Shown here: positions 36,701-51,700 of the stretch, one piece after another
How the letters are laid out: each line of letters starts with the position of its first letter
Position numbering within the stretch: the stretch's first letter is position 1
Assembly: GCA_028015205.1 (NCBI GenBank)
Contig: CM051515.1
Coordinates: 13,968,001 to 14,032,000 of the forward strand
Direction: 5' to 3'
DNA from: Mytilisepta virgata
Taxonomy: Eukaryota > Mollusca > Bivalvia > Mytilida > Mytilidae
Length of the DNA stretch: 64,000 nucleotides
Made by a program: the position numbers and the translations under genes
The notes under the pieces: model-generated
Database searches by the model: none
What the model was told of the DNA's origin: nothing
The model's input: the letters and a program-made list of their open reading frames with translations, nothing else

Positions 36701-39700
36701 GCGCATGATACGCCCGTCGTCTTGTGAAAAAACATAATAAATGTTTTTGGAATCCTCCTTTATTTAGTGGAGCTGCTGGTGGGATGTATATGGAAACCCA
36801 GCAAAACATAAGCGTGTAAACTTTTAAACAATAGAGATACGGCACGAAATGTGACCAAAAAAGACTACCTTTTTTACCAAAAAGCTCAATAAAAATTCAA
36901 TAACTCAAAAATAAAATAAAGAATCATCACAAAAAAGTATACAGATCTTCAGATTAATATAACTAAGAAGTGTGTAAAGTTTTAAGCAATAATCATAAAT
37001 CGTTTTTGAGATACGGTGCGACATGTGAAACCCTCCCCCTTTTTTTTTTTTTACAAAAAACTCAAAAACTCTAAAATAAAATTTTGAATCATCACCAAAA
37101 AGTATACAGATCTTTAGATTAATATAACTACGAAGTGTGTAAAGTTTGAAACAATAATCATAAATCGTTTTTGAGATACGGCGCAACATGTGAAAAAAAA
37201 CACACTTCTGTTTTAGTTACAAAGTCCCGTAACTCAAAAAGTTTTATTCTTATTTTCACCAAAAAGTATACAGATTGTTTGACCATCATAAGAAACAACT
37301 ATGTTAAGTTTCGTGAAATTTGGATGAGTCGTTCTCAAGTTATGGCGCGACATGTTTACGACAGACAGACGGACAGACAGACGCCGGACATTTGTATAGG
37401 GGCATATAAAAATATTATTCAGATATGGTTCATTTATTTGCATCATACTTGTATGTCTAAAAGGACATTAATTTTACATTTATACTTGAAACTTAATTTG
37501 ATGATAAAATCCAATTTCGGTTTGAAATTATACCAAAATTAACATCAATAGAATAAAGAATGGAAACTGGGAATGTGTCAGACAAGAACCCAATCAAGTA
37601 AATTTTCAGAAAAAAAAAAATGGGGGTTGGAGAAATATATAATTTATTTTTAACACTAAAAAAAAAGAATAATTAGCATTTTGTCTCACTAATACAGGTT
37701 CATAATCAAATATCAAATATTTTATTCAAATTTAATCTAGCTTTTATGTACTTTTTGCTATAGTTTTTGTTTTCAATTTATTCAAAATGAAAATTCCAGG
37801 CAGAATGATAAGAATATAATAAAAGAAAAGTTACTTTATACAAAATGATTGTAACCATTGGCAATTATTGTTATCGTGTGGGTTCAAAGATGATAAGGAG
37901 AATCTAAAACTTAAATTTATGCACCCTTTTTACTCAAAGACCACATCACAAAGCTTTTCTACCTTATATAGAATAGAGAATGGAAACGGGGAATGTGTCA
38001 AAGAGACAACAACCCGACCAAAGAGCAGAACATGTATGTCATATTCTTGAACAAAATTAGTACACTGTAGTTATATTTCTAAAAAAAACCCATACAAAAG
38101 GAAAACAAGCATCTGGAAAAAATTTACATTTTGCTAATGGGTTTGGGATTAAACTTTCGTGAAAAGATAGATTCACATTTAATTTTCTGTCATAATGTCA
38201 AATTTATAAAATAAATTTATGCTACCTTTCAGACTCCATATCAGATTGTAGTTCTAATGGTACTGTGTATCTTTTAAGTCTCTGTGACTTCACTTCCTGT
38301 GTTGGCTGCCAGAACAATGAGACCTCCTACATAAGATAAAGTTTTTTAGTCAATGCAGCTTTATCAAACCACTGACAAACGTTAGAAGAGATGTGGAAAC
38401 ACTAATTTATCTTGCACAGTGAAGTGCAGGGCAACAATAAATTTTGACACAGTATAATACTGTAAATTCAGAAATTATTGCATGCATTTATTATTGCGAT
38501 TTAGGTCAAAATGCAATTTTAATTTTTGCAATATTGATAAAAATCCTGCTTCAATCATATAAAAAATTCCAAAATGCGAGTTCAAATTATTGCGATTACA
38601 ACCCTGTCACATTTTCGCAATAATAAAAACATCGCAATAATTTTCAAATTTACAGTATTAGATCTACAGTTTGTAGACAAAAAAATTTGACCAAGGTTTA
38701 ACCAAATTTGGCATCCTTGACCAATTCATCTTGAACACTTTAACATGGAGACAGCAATATGTTTAAATTGAAAAACTTCAACAGACAGAAAGATGTGTTA
38801 GACATTGATTAGTGTGAACTTGATGATGTCTTATTTGACATTTTAGGCTATATACATGTATATACTGTAAATTCATAAATTATTGCATGAATTTATTATT
38901 GCAATTTTGTCATTTTAGACCAAATTGCGATTTTCATTTTAGCAATATTGAGAAAAACACCACTTCATTCATATAAAAAAATCCAAAATGCAAGTTTGAA
39001 TTATTGCGATAACAACCCTGTCGCATTTTTTCTCGCAATAATAAAAACAATAATCCTGAATTTATAGTATCTATCATAACTTTATATATGATTCTTGATT
39101 TTACAATGAAATTTCTGATATACTCAATACACAATTGACATTACTAATAAAAGAAAATAGACTATACCCTTAAATTTGAAGAAACTGTATGCAAAAAGGA
39201 TAATATTTCCCTTTCACTTTTAATCCATTTTTCCACTTTGTTGACATCTTTTATAAAATAAAATGCAACAAGGAATTAATTGTAAATTAATTATATCTAA
39301 TTATAAATTAGTTATTAGTTATTAGGGAGTATTATAAAATTTGCTCATATCAGTTGTGAATTTAACAGTTGCAATATATGTTTAGTAGAGCAAGTAAACA
39401 ATTATTTGCAACCATCAAATTATAAATTGATGACATCAAATTTTAAAATCCAATGCTGTTACATCATGTATCTCAATTCTAATGAAAGTATAAAACAAGA
39501 GAGCTGTCTGAGTGACAGCAAACCGGGTTTTCCTTCTATTTCATTTTTACTGAGTAACTTTTCTCCAACAAAGAAGTCAAGGGTCAAGGTCAGATGTCAA
39601 CATCTTAAGTACACGACACATCATCTTGAGGTACACTACCCACACATCAAAGATCTAAGATCTAGGTTTTAAGACAAAAAAGTTACAGGCTGGACATGAT

Positions 39701-42700
39701 TAGTAGTTTATTGACCTTGAGGTCAAAGTTCAAGGTCAACATCCTTAATATGGGACACATCATCTTGAGGAAACCTATGTACACAACAAATATTCAAGGC
39801 CTAGTTCTTAAGGCAAAAAAGTTACAAAAATGACCAATTTATTAACCTTGAGGTCAAGGGTCAAGGTAAATATCCTTGGAATGTGAAACATTGTCTCGAG
39901 GTAACCTACCTACACACCAAAGATCCAAAAATGACCTATTTATTGACCTTGAGGTCAAGTCAAGGTCAATATTCTTGGTACGCGACACATCATCTTGAGA
40001 TGACCTATCTACACACCAAAAATCCAAGGCCTAGGTCTTTAGACAAAAAAGTTACAGGCCGGACAAGAAGATGATCTAAAATGACCTATTTATTAACCCT
40101 AAGGTCAAGGGTCAAGGTAATAAGTTTTGAAACATGACACATCGTCTTGAGGTGACATATCCACATAACATAGATCTAAGGTCTAGGTCTTAAGACAAGA
40201 AAGTTATAGGCCGGACACGATTGGCAGCCGATCGCCTGCCCACCCACCAGCCTGACGGCCCGACTTCACCAATAACCAGATTTTTCCATAGGAAAACCCG
40301 GTTAAAAATTAATAACAAAATGACTTTTGAATTCTAGAAGTGTCAACAAATCTGACTGTAACAATTATTTTCAATGTCACCCAATGGAAAATGATGTTAC
40401 AATATGTCATCCACTGGAAAATGATGTTACATGTATATCCAACCTTGCATCAGAATTAATATATAGTTTGACACAGATCTGTAAAACAAAGATAAACTTT
40501 TCTGTCCACAAAATGAAAACAGCACTTTAGACTTACACCAGTATTTTTGTCCTTGTAGTATATTTCCTGGTCCCAGCGACCATCAAGTGTTGCTATGGTA
40601 TCTGACCCACATTTGAATTTTCCCACAATCCTATTTGAGGCCTCTCCAGTTCCAAGAAACGGCTACAAAATGAAATGCTAGAGTTCAGCATAAAATACAC
40701 TGTACTAATGAAAATTTAAGAAACAATTACAATGGTTTAACTTATTAATACATGTAATTCCTTTTCCTCTTCTGAATCAAGAAATATTCCAAAAATAAGA
40801 TATCTCAAAGTGTACAATGTCACATGTTTGTAATGAAGAAATTATCCTTTAGAGCCCTTTGAACTAAATAATAATTTGAAAAAATTTATTTAAAATATTC
40901 TTACAACTTTTCAGTTCATATACCTTCAGTTTAAATTCCATTTCACACTTGTATCCGGTCTTTGGACAAGTTATAGAGACTTTGCCTCCCATTTCCATCG
41001 TTAATGTTCCAATTAATATACCTATAAAATAATCAGATCAAAAGTTATTCAAATTTTAAAATAAAAAGCCTTATGTTAAATTACTGGAAAATGTAAACAA
41101 TATCTACATAATTATGCTTTAGATTCCTTCTACTCGTAAACCTGATGAATACCATGCTAAGTATTCACGTAATTCATTCCTTCATAATCAAACAAACATT
41201 CTGATAGAATTGCCTTATCAGCACCATATCACACACCAGCAGTGCCAATAATGTATTTTTTAAATCAGAATGACACAATTTACTGTAGACATAAAATTTA
41301 AATTCCACTCTTTTTGTAGTTCTGCTTCATCTTCTCTAGCAAAGAAAATGGCAAGAAGATTGGTCCCACTGCAATAGTGGGGATATAAAAAATTAATGAA
41401 CCCAGTGACAGAAATTTATTGATATCAACTGTCTATATGCACCTATAGTCCAGTCAAAATAAGATATAAAACAACAAAACATTATCAAGTTGCTGATTAT
41501 TTACATATGTTACACAAACCTTTACAATGAGCGTATGGCATTGTTATGAAGTAATCTTCTCCTCGTTTCAGAAAGGTCAGCTTTGCAGTACCATCTAATA
41601 CGGCTGATAAAGAATTACCTAGAAATAAATTATACACATGTTATTAAAATACATCTGGTTAGCAATAACCAAATACATCTGATAAAGAATCATGTAAAAA
41701 TAGATTACAAATGTGTATCATAAAATAAAGCTGATGAGAGAATGCCTAAAGAATAAAACATTAGAACAGAGAGATGTCTCGTCTGTCGACAGAATTCGAA
41801 AAAAGACAGTCTGATGGACAGCAACATTGCTAATTAATTGAAAGTCGCTAGACCAACACCTAGGCAGGTCCTCGAAATGGTTGTCAAACTGAGATGTACT
41901 GATAGAAATGCAAACTATCACTGATTTATAACAAGTAATTCCTATCAAAGTAACTTAAGTAGAAAACTTGTCAATTGTTGACGTCGCCGTCGCTTTCGTC
42001 ATCACCAGTAGAAGCAACACCTATGTCTATCCTTACGTGACTTTCGTCGCAGGCAATACAAAATATATTAACACGACAAATGTTGTCTAGCAGTCATATT
42101 TCAAATTCCACCATATTTTTCTTGTTTTTTTGTTAAAAATTATTCACTAAGTACAATGAGTTTGGGTTACCATATAATTTTAACTATCATACATGCCATA
42201 GAATTTGTACTTTTCCAAACTTACCATAGAATTCAGACGTAACCAGACTTACCATAGAATTTAAACTTTATAAGACTTACCATAGCATTTAGTCACTGAC
42301 AAACTTACTATAGAATTTAGGTTTTACCAAACTTACCATAGAATTTAGACTTTGTATGACCTGCCATAGAATTTAGACTTTACCAAATTTCCTGTATAAT
42401 TTGGGCTTTACCAGACTTACCATAGAATTTAGACTTTGCCATGCTTACCATAGAATTTAGTCTTTGTCATGCTTACCATAAAATTTAGACTTTGCCACAT
42501 ATAAATTAAAATTTAGAATTTTGACATGCTTGCTATAGAATTTAGACTTTGCCACACTTACCACAGAATTTAGACTTTGCCATGCTTACCATTGAATTTA
42601 GACTTTGTCAAACTTACCATAGAATTTAGACTTTGCCAGAATACTGCCACTAATACTGAATCCATCATGTCTGTTGGTCACATGAAATGCTGAGACAGGA

Positions 42701-45700
42701 GGATGGTGCGAGATCTAACAAAATACATGTATATCAATTCTGATCAAGTGCAGTACACATAAGATGAAGAACGGCAATAAAAGCGTTGTTCTTTTGCTTA
42801 AAAACTGTCACAGGCATGTAAGGATTTGGTATCAAAAATTAATTCACAATAACCTTACTTTCTCATGCAATTATCTTCACTGGTAGTGGACCAGGTCCTT
42901 TATTTCTAGTGGGAACCAAAATTTTACATGTATTATACATATATTTAGAAATGTTATTATTGTTAAAATTGTATTTTCTAATAAGAATTTAACAATGTTT
43001 TAAAATGTTAAATTACTGGAACAAATTGATCTCTAATTCACTAGTATTCTTAAAAATTTTGTTTGTTTGTTTGTTTAGTTGGGGTTTAACACCGTTTTCA
43101 GTACATTTGGCCATTTCATGGTGGCCAGTTTTTATTGGTGGAGGAAGCCGGAGTACCCGGAGAAAACCACCGACCTTCGGTAGGAAAATTGGCAATCCTT
43201 GCTTAAAAATTTGGCACTGTTGAACAAATGTGACATTTATTCAAAAGTTTGAACCAATTAACTGACACCATATTCTTGACCATTGTTCCAGATGTATACA
43301 TTGAAGAATTCTTTTTTCAGCAAGAAAGCAGTTTTTCGGATAACGATTTATCTACAAATTATTTTGGTAACCAACCTGTTCTGCCATATAAAATGTCCGA
43401 CTGTTAGTTTTTGGATGACGCCAGTAACATCTGAATTTCTCTCCAATAATGGGATTGTATGGTTTCTTCAAACCCTGTAATAGAATACAATTCTTTCAGT
43501 TTTTCATATACAGGAAGTGGTTTAAGATAAAAAAAAAAAAACTGTTAAAACGTTAAAAAACTACAAAAATGTGGTGTTAAAATGGCAATAGCAGACATGA
43601 TTTTGATAACAGGGAAAAAAGAGCAGAAATGATACTTTGGCACTAATTTTACTATGTGTAATAAAGGAACCGTAATGGACAAAATCCGGACTTCCAAAAG
43701 TGGGATTCCGGTTAAAAGCGGAAGAAAATATGTCTGCAATAGCTAATGCAGAAACTGCCTTGAAAAAAGATTTAAAAAAAAATATCGTGATGTTTTTGAA
43801 TTGTTAAACCCAATAAAATTTATGGACTTTTTTCCCACTTTTTTGTCTCTTCAGTATTCTTTTGTCAATATTTCCAAATTTTGTTCTAAAAAACTCAATT
43901 TTGTAATCTTCAATACCAAATATACAGAGATATTCCTGTTAAACAATTGGGTGACCAATTTGATCACACCAAAGAGATATAGAAGAATGTTCCAATGATA
44001 TAAATTGATAATAAGCAATAATGATGACTTAGAAGTAAATGATTGAAAACAGAAAGAACTTTGGTTTTTCAAATATTAAGTGTTACCTTTGGCTTCTTGT
44101 AGAAGCCTGACAGGTACCATTTTGTAACTAGTTTTATTCTGCTGAAGGGATCTTCTGTTGACACAGCACTGAAATAATATGTATACATGAAACTGTAGTT
44201 GATAAAAGGTACATACATGTATGTATTTTAATCTGATGGCATAGTTACAATACTCTTGAACATAAAATTCTAAGACAGGCTCTTTCAAAAGGCAGAATAT
44301 CATCTGTAACAGACAACTTTCAAATTACTTGAAAATCTCTATTCTTAGTTAATATAAAATGTGCCTATGTAAGCATATCTACTTCTAATACATGTATTAC
44401 GTATACTGTAAATATGGAAATTATTGAAATGTTTTTATTACTGCAAAAATTGAGGATCGCAATATTTAAAACTCACATTTTTAATGCATATTTTCAAATC
44501 CGATTTATTCTAAATTGTCTCCCTTTGTTTACATTTTTATGGGTAAGTTTCTGGTCTTTGATTGCCGACAACCGGAGACAGATTAATTGGTAGATACTTA
44601 ATTGTATATTTATTGTTTTGGCAGCAATTATATACCTGTATATAATAACATATTTTGAATTCTTATATTTTTAAAACCATTAATTAAAACGATTACATTA
44701 ATAAAACTTCTATTTTAAATTTTTACACAATCTCCAATCGCAATAAAAATCATTTTTTTCACATGGGCAGTGATCGCAATAATTAAACCTCGCAATAATA
44801 AATGCACGTGAAAATTTCCGAATTTACAGTATATACATAATGTGGAGATTCATTTTTTATAGAATGCAATAAATTACAACAAAATAAAGCACATAGAAAC
44901 ATTTCCTCAGCCTCTACATGATAAGGGATTCACACGGTAAGTAATCAATTTGACGCTTGATGAACTCCGATACAGCCAGGATACCGGCAAGACAACGATA
45001 ACAACTTACTATAGGTGGATGTAGATGTAGAGTTTTTTTTATTGCCAATCCATTACTGTAAAATTAAATTTTTTAATTCTTATAAAAAATGAGCCGCATA
45101 AAATGTATGAGAGAATAGCCCAGAAAATCGGAATCAGTTATGAGCAATTTGAAAGACCTGGAAACTATGTACTGACAGGAAAATCTTGAAGCAAATTGTC
45201 CATCAGAGCTAGAGAATATATTTACATACATCTACATTGTTGTTAAGGATGATCGCTGGTCTAATAGGAAATAAATAAGATATGAATTAGGTGTTTTAGT
45301 TTGAGAGAACATATGAAAAGTAAACAAATAAGCAAGAAAAAAATATAGGTTCATGTACTCATTTTAGAGCTATATAGCCTTGAAAATTTGCAGGAAATAG
45401 GTTTAATGTTTAAGAAATGGATAAAAGCAGAGGATTCTGAAAATCTAACAAAAAGACTAAAACATGACCAGCGAGAATCCTTAAAAGTTTTTAACATAAA
45501 CTTACTTTGACAAAATATCAACATGGTAATAATAATCAGTGAGTTTTTCGAGGAAAGATCTTGGCTCTAAAATAAACGTCGGTAACACAACTTTTGACAA
45601 GTCCATACCTGGTCGCACCTACGAAGTATAAATAATTAGACATGCACTTTTTAATTTATTTTATGAGTTTTAAATTCTGAAAGAAATTCTGGCACCAGTA

Positions 45701-48700
45701 GAAGAAAATTTTATATCTGCTATATGTATGTGTATGAAGTAGTAGTGATGTCCCAATGATCAATTATAAATACATGTAATTTATTTTTCTACTTTTTTTC
45801 ACTTTGGGCAAGATGTCATGAGTCAATAATTTGTATTTAATAATATGAATTAGTGCTTTTCAACTTAAAAATAATATTTCGTATTGCCATTGCATGTAAA
45901 AGTATTTCATTCACAACTTAAAACCTAATTTGATTATTATACACAAATGAGCCTAAGCATGCTGTTTCAACTTCTATGACGAACAAATGGAAAGTAAATG
46001 AGTTGAACCATTTGTTTTCATTCCGATTATAATCGATCGTTTGTTATTTATAGGTAATCGATAATCGATTATGAGATTCTTTCCGATTCCAATCACTATT
46101 TAGTAGTGTTTAGACTGCAATGATATACATATACATGTAGCTTTTTTTCAAGGAAATTTAATTATTTTGTTAAAGGGTTCCATGTTCAATTCAGTTCTGC
46201 TGTAGGGGGTAACTTGGTTAGAGGCTAACTTTGATGGCAGGTAAAGAAGAACCACATTAGAACCACTACATGTAATACAAAATTTGCTTACAACTTGCCA
46301 AATGATTTCGGATGGAAGTTGTTGGAGCGCATTCTTTCACCAAGTTCAATGTTAAATATTAAGTTCTTCATAAATACCAATCTTGGATTAATGGACATGG
46401 TTCTGAATGGACCATTGCTGCCAAGTACAATTCAGTGGTTGCAATAAAAACCACAGATAATGTGAAAGAGTTTCAGAAGGATTCAATGAGAAATTGGAAA
46501 ATTTGTTAATCTATAATGCATATTTTTTTCATAGTACTGACCTGTTTAACTAAAGTCCATATGAGACTTTTGTTTTCATCATCAACTTCCTCTGTTTGGC
46601 AGGCATCACCTTGCTAAAACAAACATTTTCAACATGACATTTTCTAAAAACAAAATTTATTTATACTACCTACTCACTGTATTTCATTTTTTCATAAACA
46701 AATATTTTTTTTTAATTCAAGGATATATTAAAAGAAATTCATACCAATATATATTTTACACATTATTAGCAAATGCCAAGGCTACTTTTTTCGCTTACAA
46801 GAAATGATACTGTACAATTCAAATTTTTGCATGAGTTATGCATAAAATTTAAGCCTGTCTGTCTTGGTACTGACTATGAAATTGATACTCAAAATTTTAG
46901 CATAAATTGTAGTTATATCTACTTCCTGCATTACCATATAATAATTTTTTTTATTTCCAGTCCTTTTGGTATTTCAATCTGCTCCTCATGTCCTGGAGTT
47001 GATAAAAATTCAAGTACCAATTTTAACACAAAAATCTTTAATTATCAAAAACATATTCGACGAATTCAATGGATAACTGTTATAACACAATCAGGCCATT
47101 GCATAAGATATACATCATAAATCAATGTAAGGATAAACATTTAATACCAAAAATATTAGTCTGGAAGTATGACAAAAATATTAGATCCAATCATTAAGAT
47201 GAGTGGCGTAAACTTTTTTTATCCCATTTTACTGGACATAAAAAAGTTTAAAATATGTCCCATTATACGCAAGTCATTATTAGATCAACACCTACAATCA
47301 CCAAGTATAATGTTCGTTTGTTTGTTTAGTTGTAGTTTTACACCGTTTTCAGCACATTTGGCTATTTCGCGGCGGCCAGTTTTTATTGGTGGAGGAAGCC
47401 GGAGTACCTGGAAAGAACCAACGACCTTTGGTAGGAAAATTGGTAATCCTTGTCAATTTAGATTGGAGTCGAACACATCCTGCCACAGGTGGGATTCGAA
47501 CTCACAACTCAGTATTGACAGGCTAGTGATCATTAGTAGTCATGACCAACTACCTAGACCACTGGGCGATCGTTCCCCCCAAATATAATGGACTAACCTG
47601 GCCTAGCTCTTCTGTTAGATTTTCTATATAAGGCGTTTCCTGGGGTTTATTTACAGTTGTTGTTTTTTGATGTTCATCATCTGTGTCAGATTCTGAATTT
47701 CCCTCTTCACGGTCCGTCTTCACATCTTCATCGAGTCCTATAATTAAATATATATAAGAATACAAATGAAAGGATATGGGGTACACATCAATCAGACAAT
47801 CCCCTATGGAAATGATACTAATGTATCCACAGCAGGAGGTGCACATGTCCAATATATAAATGTATACAAACATTCTACCAAGTTTGAAGACTCTGGATTG
47901 AAAACTGTAGGAGGAGTTGATTACACAAAATAGGTACCCTCCTTAAGGAATGTTGCTAAAAATTGACTAAGTTTCACAATCCGGAAATTCTGCAAAAATG
48001 TTCCAAATGTATACATAATATGAGGTGCACATGTCCATTATATATAAACACACTATACCAAGTTTGAAGGCTCTGGATTGAAAACTGTAGGAGGAGTTGA
48101 TTACACAAAATTGGTACCTACTTTCCCTGCCCGCCTGATATTCACCATACGATAACCCGGATTTCACTCCATGTTACCTGGCCAAAAATGAATTCAGAGG
48201 AAAATATATTGATATCTGAATATCAAGAAACTGATTTGTCAAGTATTGTTTACTAAATTTCAGAATTATACATACAATTTAAGACTTGTAAAGACATCTT
48301 TTAATTTTCCCAGAAATTCAAATACCTTGGTCTTCAAAATGTTTTTCACAGTCACTTTCATTTAACTGTTCATCAAGCTCTTGATTACTGTCGTAGGTTA
48401 AATCTGGTTGACTATCATGTGATGTATCCAGGTCAACGTCCTTCTTCATTGACTTCATCAATAAGTTGGTACATCGTAGGGACAATTCCAACGCATCCAT
48501 CCAGCATTTTCCTGCAGTAAGCATACAAATAAATGGTCATTGGAGACAGTAACACAATATTGAAACAAAAGCTCAATTAATTCTCAATTAATTCTTAATT
48601 AAGACAATAAATTGTTCACTCGACCATGAAACTTGATGCAGTTGAAATTATATGTATTCACAATATAAGATCTCCAGATTTTTAAATATGGTACATATTA

Positions 48701-51700
48701 CGTATAGATGTGCAGATTTTACATGTACATATTTTTAACACATTTCCCATATGCGACATATTAAAATACAATCCCCTGCAGATGAAGAGATAAAGTTGTA
48801 AACTTTCCCCCCAAAAAAATTTCAATGCACCACGTTTATTTAGCCTGATAGTCATATTTAGAAATATCTCATTAATTTCTGATTGTCACTTAAGGTATCC
48901 GGACCATAATAGATCATGATCGAAAATTATATCTCTTTTTGACAGTGAATGGCTGAACCAAACAATTTAAAGCTGGGATTTTGTATATATATATTTTTCT
49001 CAAGTTGAAACACACTTTGTTGCTTATATGCAGAGTCTGTAAAAATAAGTTAGTTCTATTGGCATTTCCGAAGTTTGCCGATAATTACCGAGATCATTTC
49101 AATTGCGTTGTATGGAACATCCGGGAACTTTTGAATAATCACGTGGTCATTTATGGTCCGGATACCTTAACTATTCACTATTTGCGGATATTGGAGTTGT
49201 CTCCCATATGCATGAGTTATCTTTCCTGACAGAAGGTGTCATATGTTCAACATAAAGGGCAAAAATTCCTTCTTATTTTTTCTAAAAATATTGAAATGGG
49301 GAAAGTCCTTCATCAGACATTAAAAAATGTGTCAAAATACATCCAAAAACATATCATTAATGTGCATGATGTGTGTGTAGGATATATTGTTTGGAAGAAA
49401 AAATATTTTGCAGAAAAATGGCAATTTGTCCACACCTTCTCCTAATGGAGGATAACTCTGTAAATAAAAGACAACTCGCATGGAACAATATTGAGTTACA
49501 TTTGTCATTTACCATTTATATTATTTTTTATTTGATCTGACTTCCCGCTAAATATTTGGTGAGTTTTGTTTTATAGTGCTTGTTTCAATTGGGATACCTT
49601 ACACTTTAAGGCAATACTCATCTTTTTCTGTCAAAAAGAACTTCAATTTTTAGTTGAACTACATTCTAAAATTCCTGTAACATTCCGTGTTGTTTTTTCA
49701 AATCTCAACAACTATGATCAAGCTGTCTGAATGAAAGCAATTAGACTTTCCTTAATGAGAGATTGGCACTGTCTGCTAGTGTAGCCCTATTCTACATGTA
49801 AATATAAGCAATTGGAAAATTTCTACTTTCACTTTCACTGATGATTTCTGTTTCTGCTGACATTATGAAGTTAGGTGTTTGGTTTTGTACCTCATTGAAA
49901 ATGTGAATAAGAGCCATTTTTAAACAATTTTGCCCTGATAAAGTGTTTTAAAATGAAATAAGAAGTAAGCAAGTCAGTAAGACTGAATTTACCTCTCAGT
50001 GTGAATCTTACGTCTCAGTGTGAATCTTGATTCAATGGTGACCTGCCTTATGCAGCCACTTGACCTTAAATCACTTTACTAACCTGCTGCCTCAGAGAAA
50101 GCCCTACATATCAAATATGAATATGGCAGTGGTTGTACTATTGCACCAATTGTTTCTCCTTTTGGTCCCTAAAAACAAAAATCGTAATACTTAATTCACA
50201 TTAAAACTTATTTTACTCTTTAATTTTTCAGACCTAAGTGATACATGTATGGTCACAATTAAATAGCCAAAGGTGGTAATTACCATTAAAAGTATTAAGC
50301 ACATGCTTTGTACTATATTCATTTTAACTGCTTTACAACGTAGTGACTTCTCACAGTAAATAAACGTCAATTTTAAAAACAACTAGAATACTCACAATGT
50401 CAGAAAGGGCCCCGCCGGCTTGTGTTTTTCAACTCATGGGAATAAAAAACGCTTCAAAATCTATATATTCCCCAAACAGTGTTTTCCGATTTTCCATATA
50501 GCATGACTTGTGGATCTGTAAAAAAAGAGCCCAACTACCTTGATAACAAATACATAAGGAAAAATACAAATATCTAATGGGCTCAGAAGAAAAATTACTT
50601 ACCTTTGTAGCCCAAATGGACTGATCAAGAGGATGAAATAGCTTGAAGCAGAAGCCATCTTTTTTTGATGGCCTTTCTATCAGTCGACATGTATTCAGCA
50701 GTACTGTCCCTACCCAATGGCTGCTCTGGAAATACAAACAACAACTTCAATGTTCCACCGTTTATAGAATAGAGAATGGAAATGGAGAATGTGTCAAAGA
50801 GACAACCACCCGGCCAAAGAGCAGAAAACAGCTCAAGGCTACCAATGGGTCTTCAACGCGGGGGAAAATCCCAACCTGGAGGTGAGCTTCAGCTGGCCCC
50901 TAAACAATAACGTATATTAGTTCACCAAATGGACCGAACACTAAACTCTGAAACATAAAAATGAACCAAAATTAAAAAAACACACAAGACTAACAAAGGC
51001 TAGAGGTTCCTGACAGGAGCAAAAATGTGGCAGGGTTAAACATCTTTTGTGAGATCTCAACCTTCCCCCTATACCTCTAGCCAATGTGGAATAAACAAAC
51101 ACACAGCAATACACACAGAACAACTCAGTTCAAAAGATGTCTGAGTCGGATGTTAAAAAAGGTAACAGAAGAAACTATAAAGCAAAATGACAATGATCAA
51201 TATATATTAACAAAGGACTATAAGCAGTTACTGACATGCCAGCTCCAGACCTCAATTAAACTGATCAAAAGATTATGTCTATATCATCTATATCTAATAG
51301 CAAAATTCTAGTAAGAGTGTATTACTTTGTTTGTTTATTGGGCTTTAGGCCCTACATAAAGACGGCAGGTTTTTGTTGATGTAAGTAGCCATAGAACCAG
51401 CAGAAAACCACAAATATTGAGCAGGAAAATTAAAGGCTATTCCATTATAAAATGGATGTGGGAGGGTTGGAAGGGAAGTTTTATTACAGGACATGGGTCC
51501 TAGGTCATTTTCAGTGTATGCTTATCAGTGTTCCAGCTAGCTTATAATAGAGGGGTGCTGCACCCTGCCCCTTTTCCAATGCACCCCTCTACCCTTTCAG
51601 TGCTCCACTCTGTCCTGTACAATAACTGTAATATAAAATAAGTGTAATATAAAGTACAATGTACACTAAATCACTTTTCTGATACATATAAACAATACTG

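Larger units (their letters stand above)
36440..45618 (-). other. OSBPL8: ORP5/8 lipid-transfer (ORD) exons
   Basis: Exon 45618-45506 codes [15 protein letters not shown]...[14 protein letters not shown], then [11 protein letters not shown] (44168), [18 protein letters not shown] (43474), [19 protein letters not shown] (42714), [15 protein letters not shown] and MPYAHCKG (41618). These are followed by the beta-barrel segments [16 protein letters not shown] (41021) and GRWDQEIYY (40662), [12 protein letters not shown] (38326), and the helical [19 protein letters not shown] (36625). In the ORP signature EQVSHHPP the Val is Ile here, at an exon junction. Confidence 0.9.

Noticed and set aside
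42165..42640. Regular short repeats as a CRISPR array
   Set aside because: Repeats are adjacent without unique spacers, lie in an animal intron, and derive from an exon end. They are a minisatellite.
46773..47120. 115-residue plus-strand ORF as a gene
   Set aside because: AT-rich, low-complexity protein with no recognised domain, antisense inside an ORP5/8 intron next to real exons.
47169..47588. 139-residue plus-strand ORF
   Set aside because: Its C-terminal half is translated RUDI-like SINE; the rest is intron.
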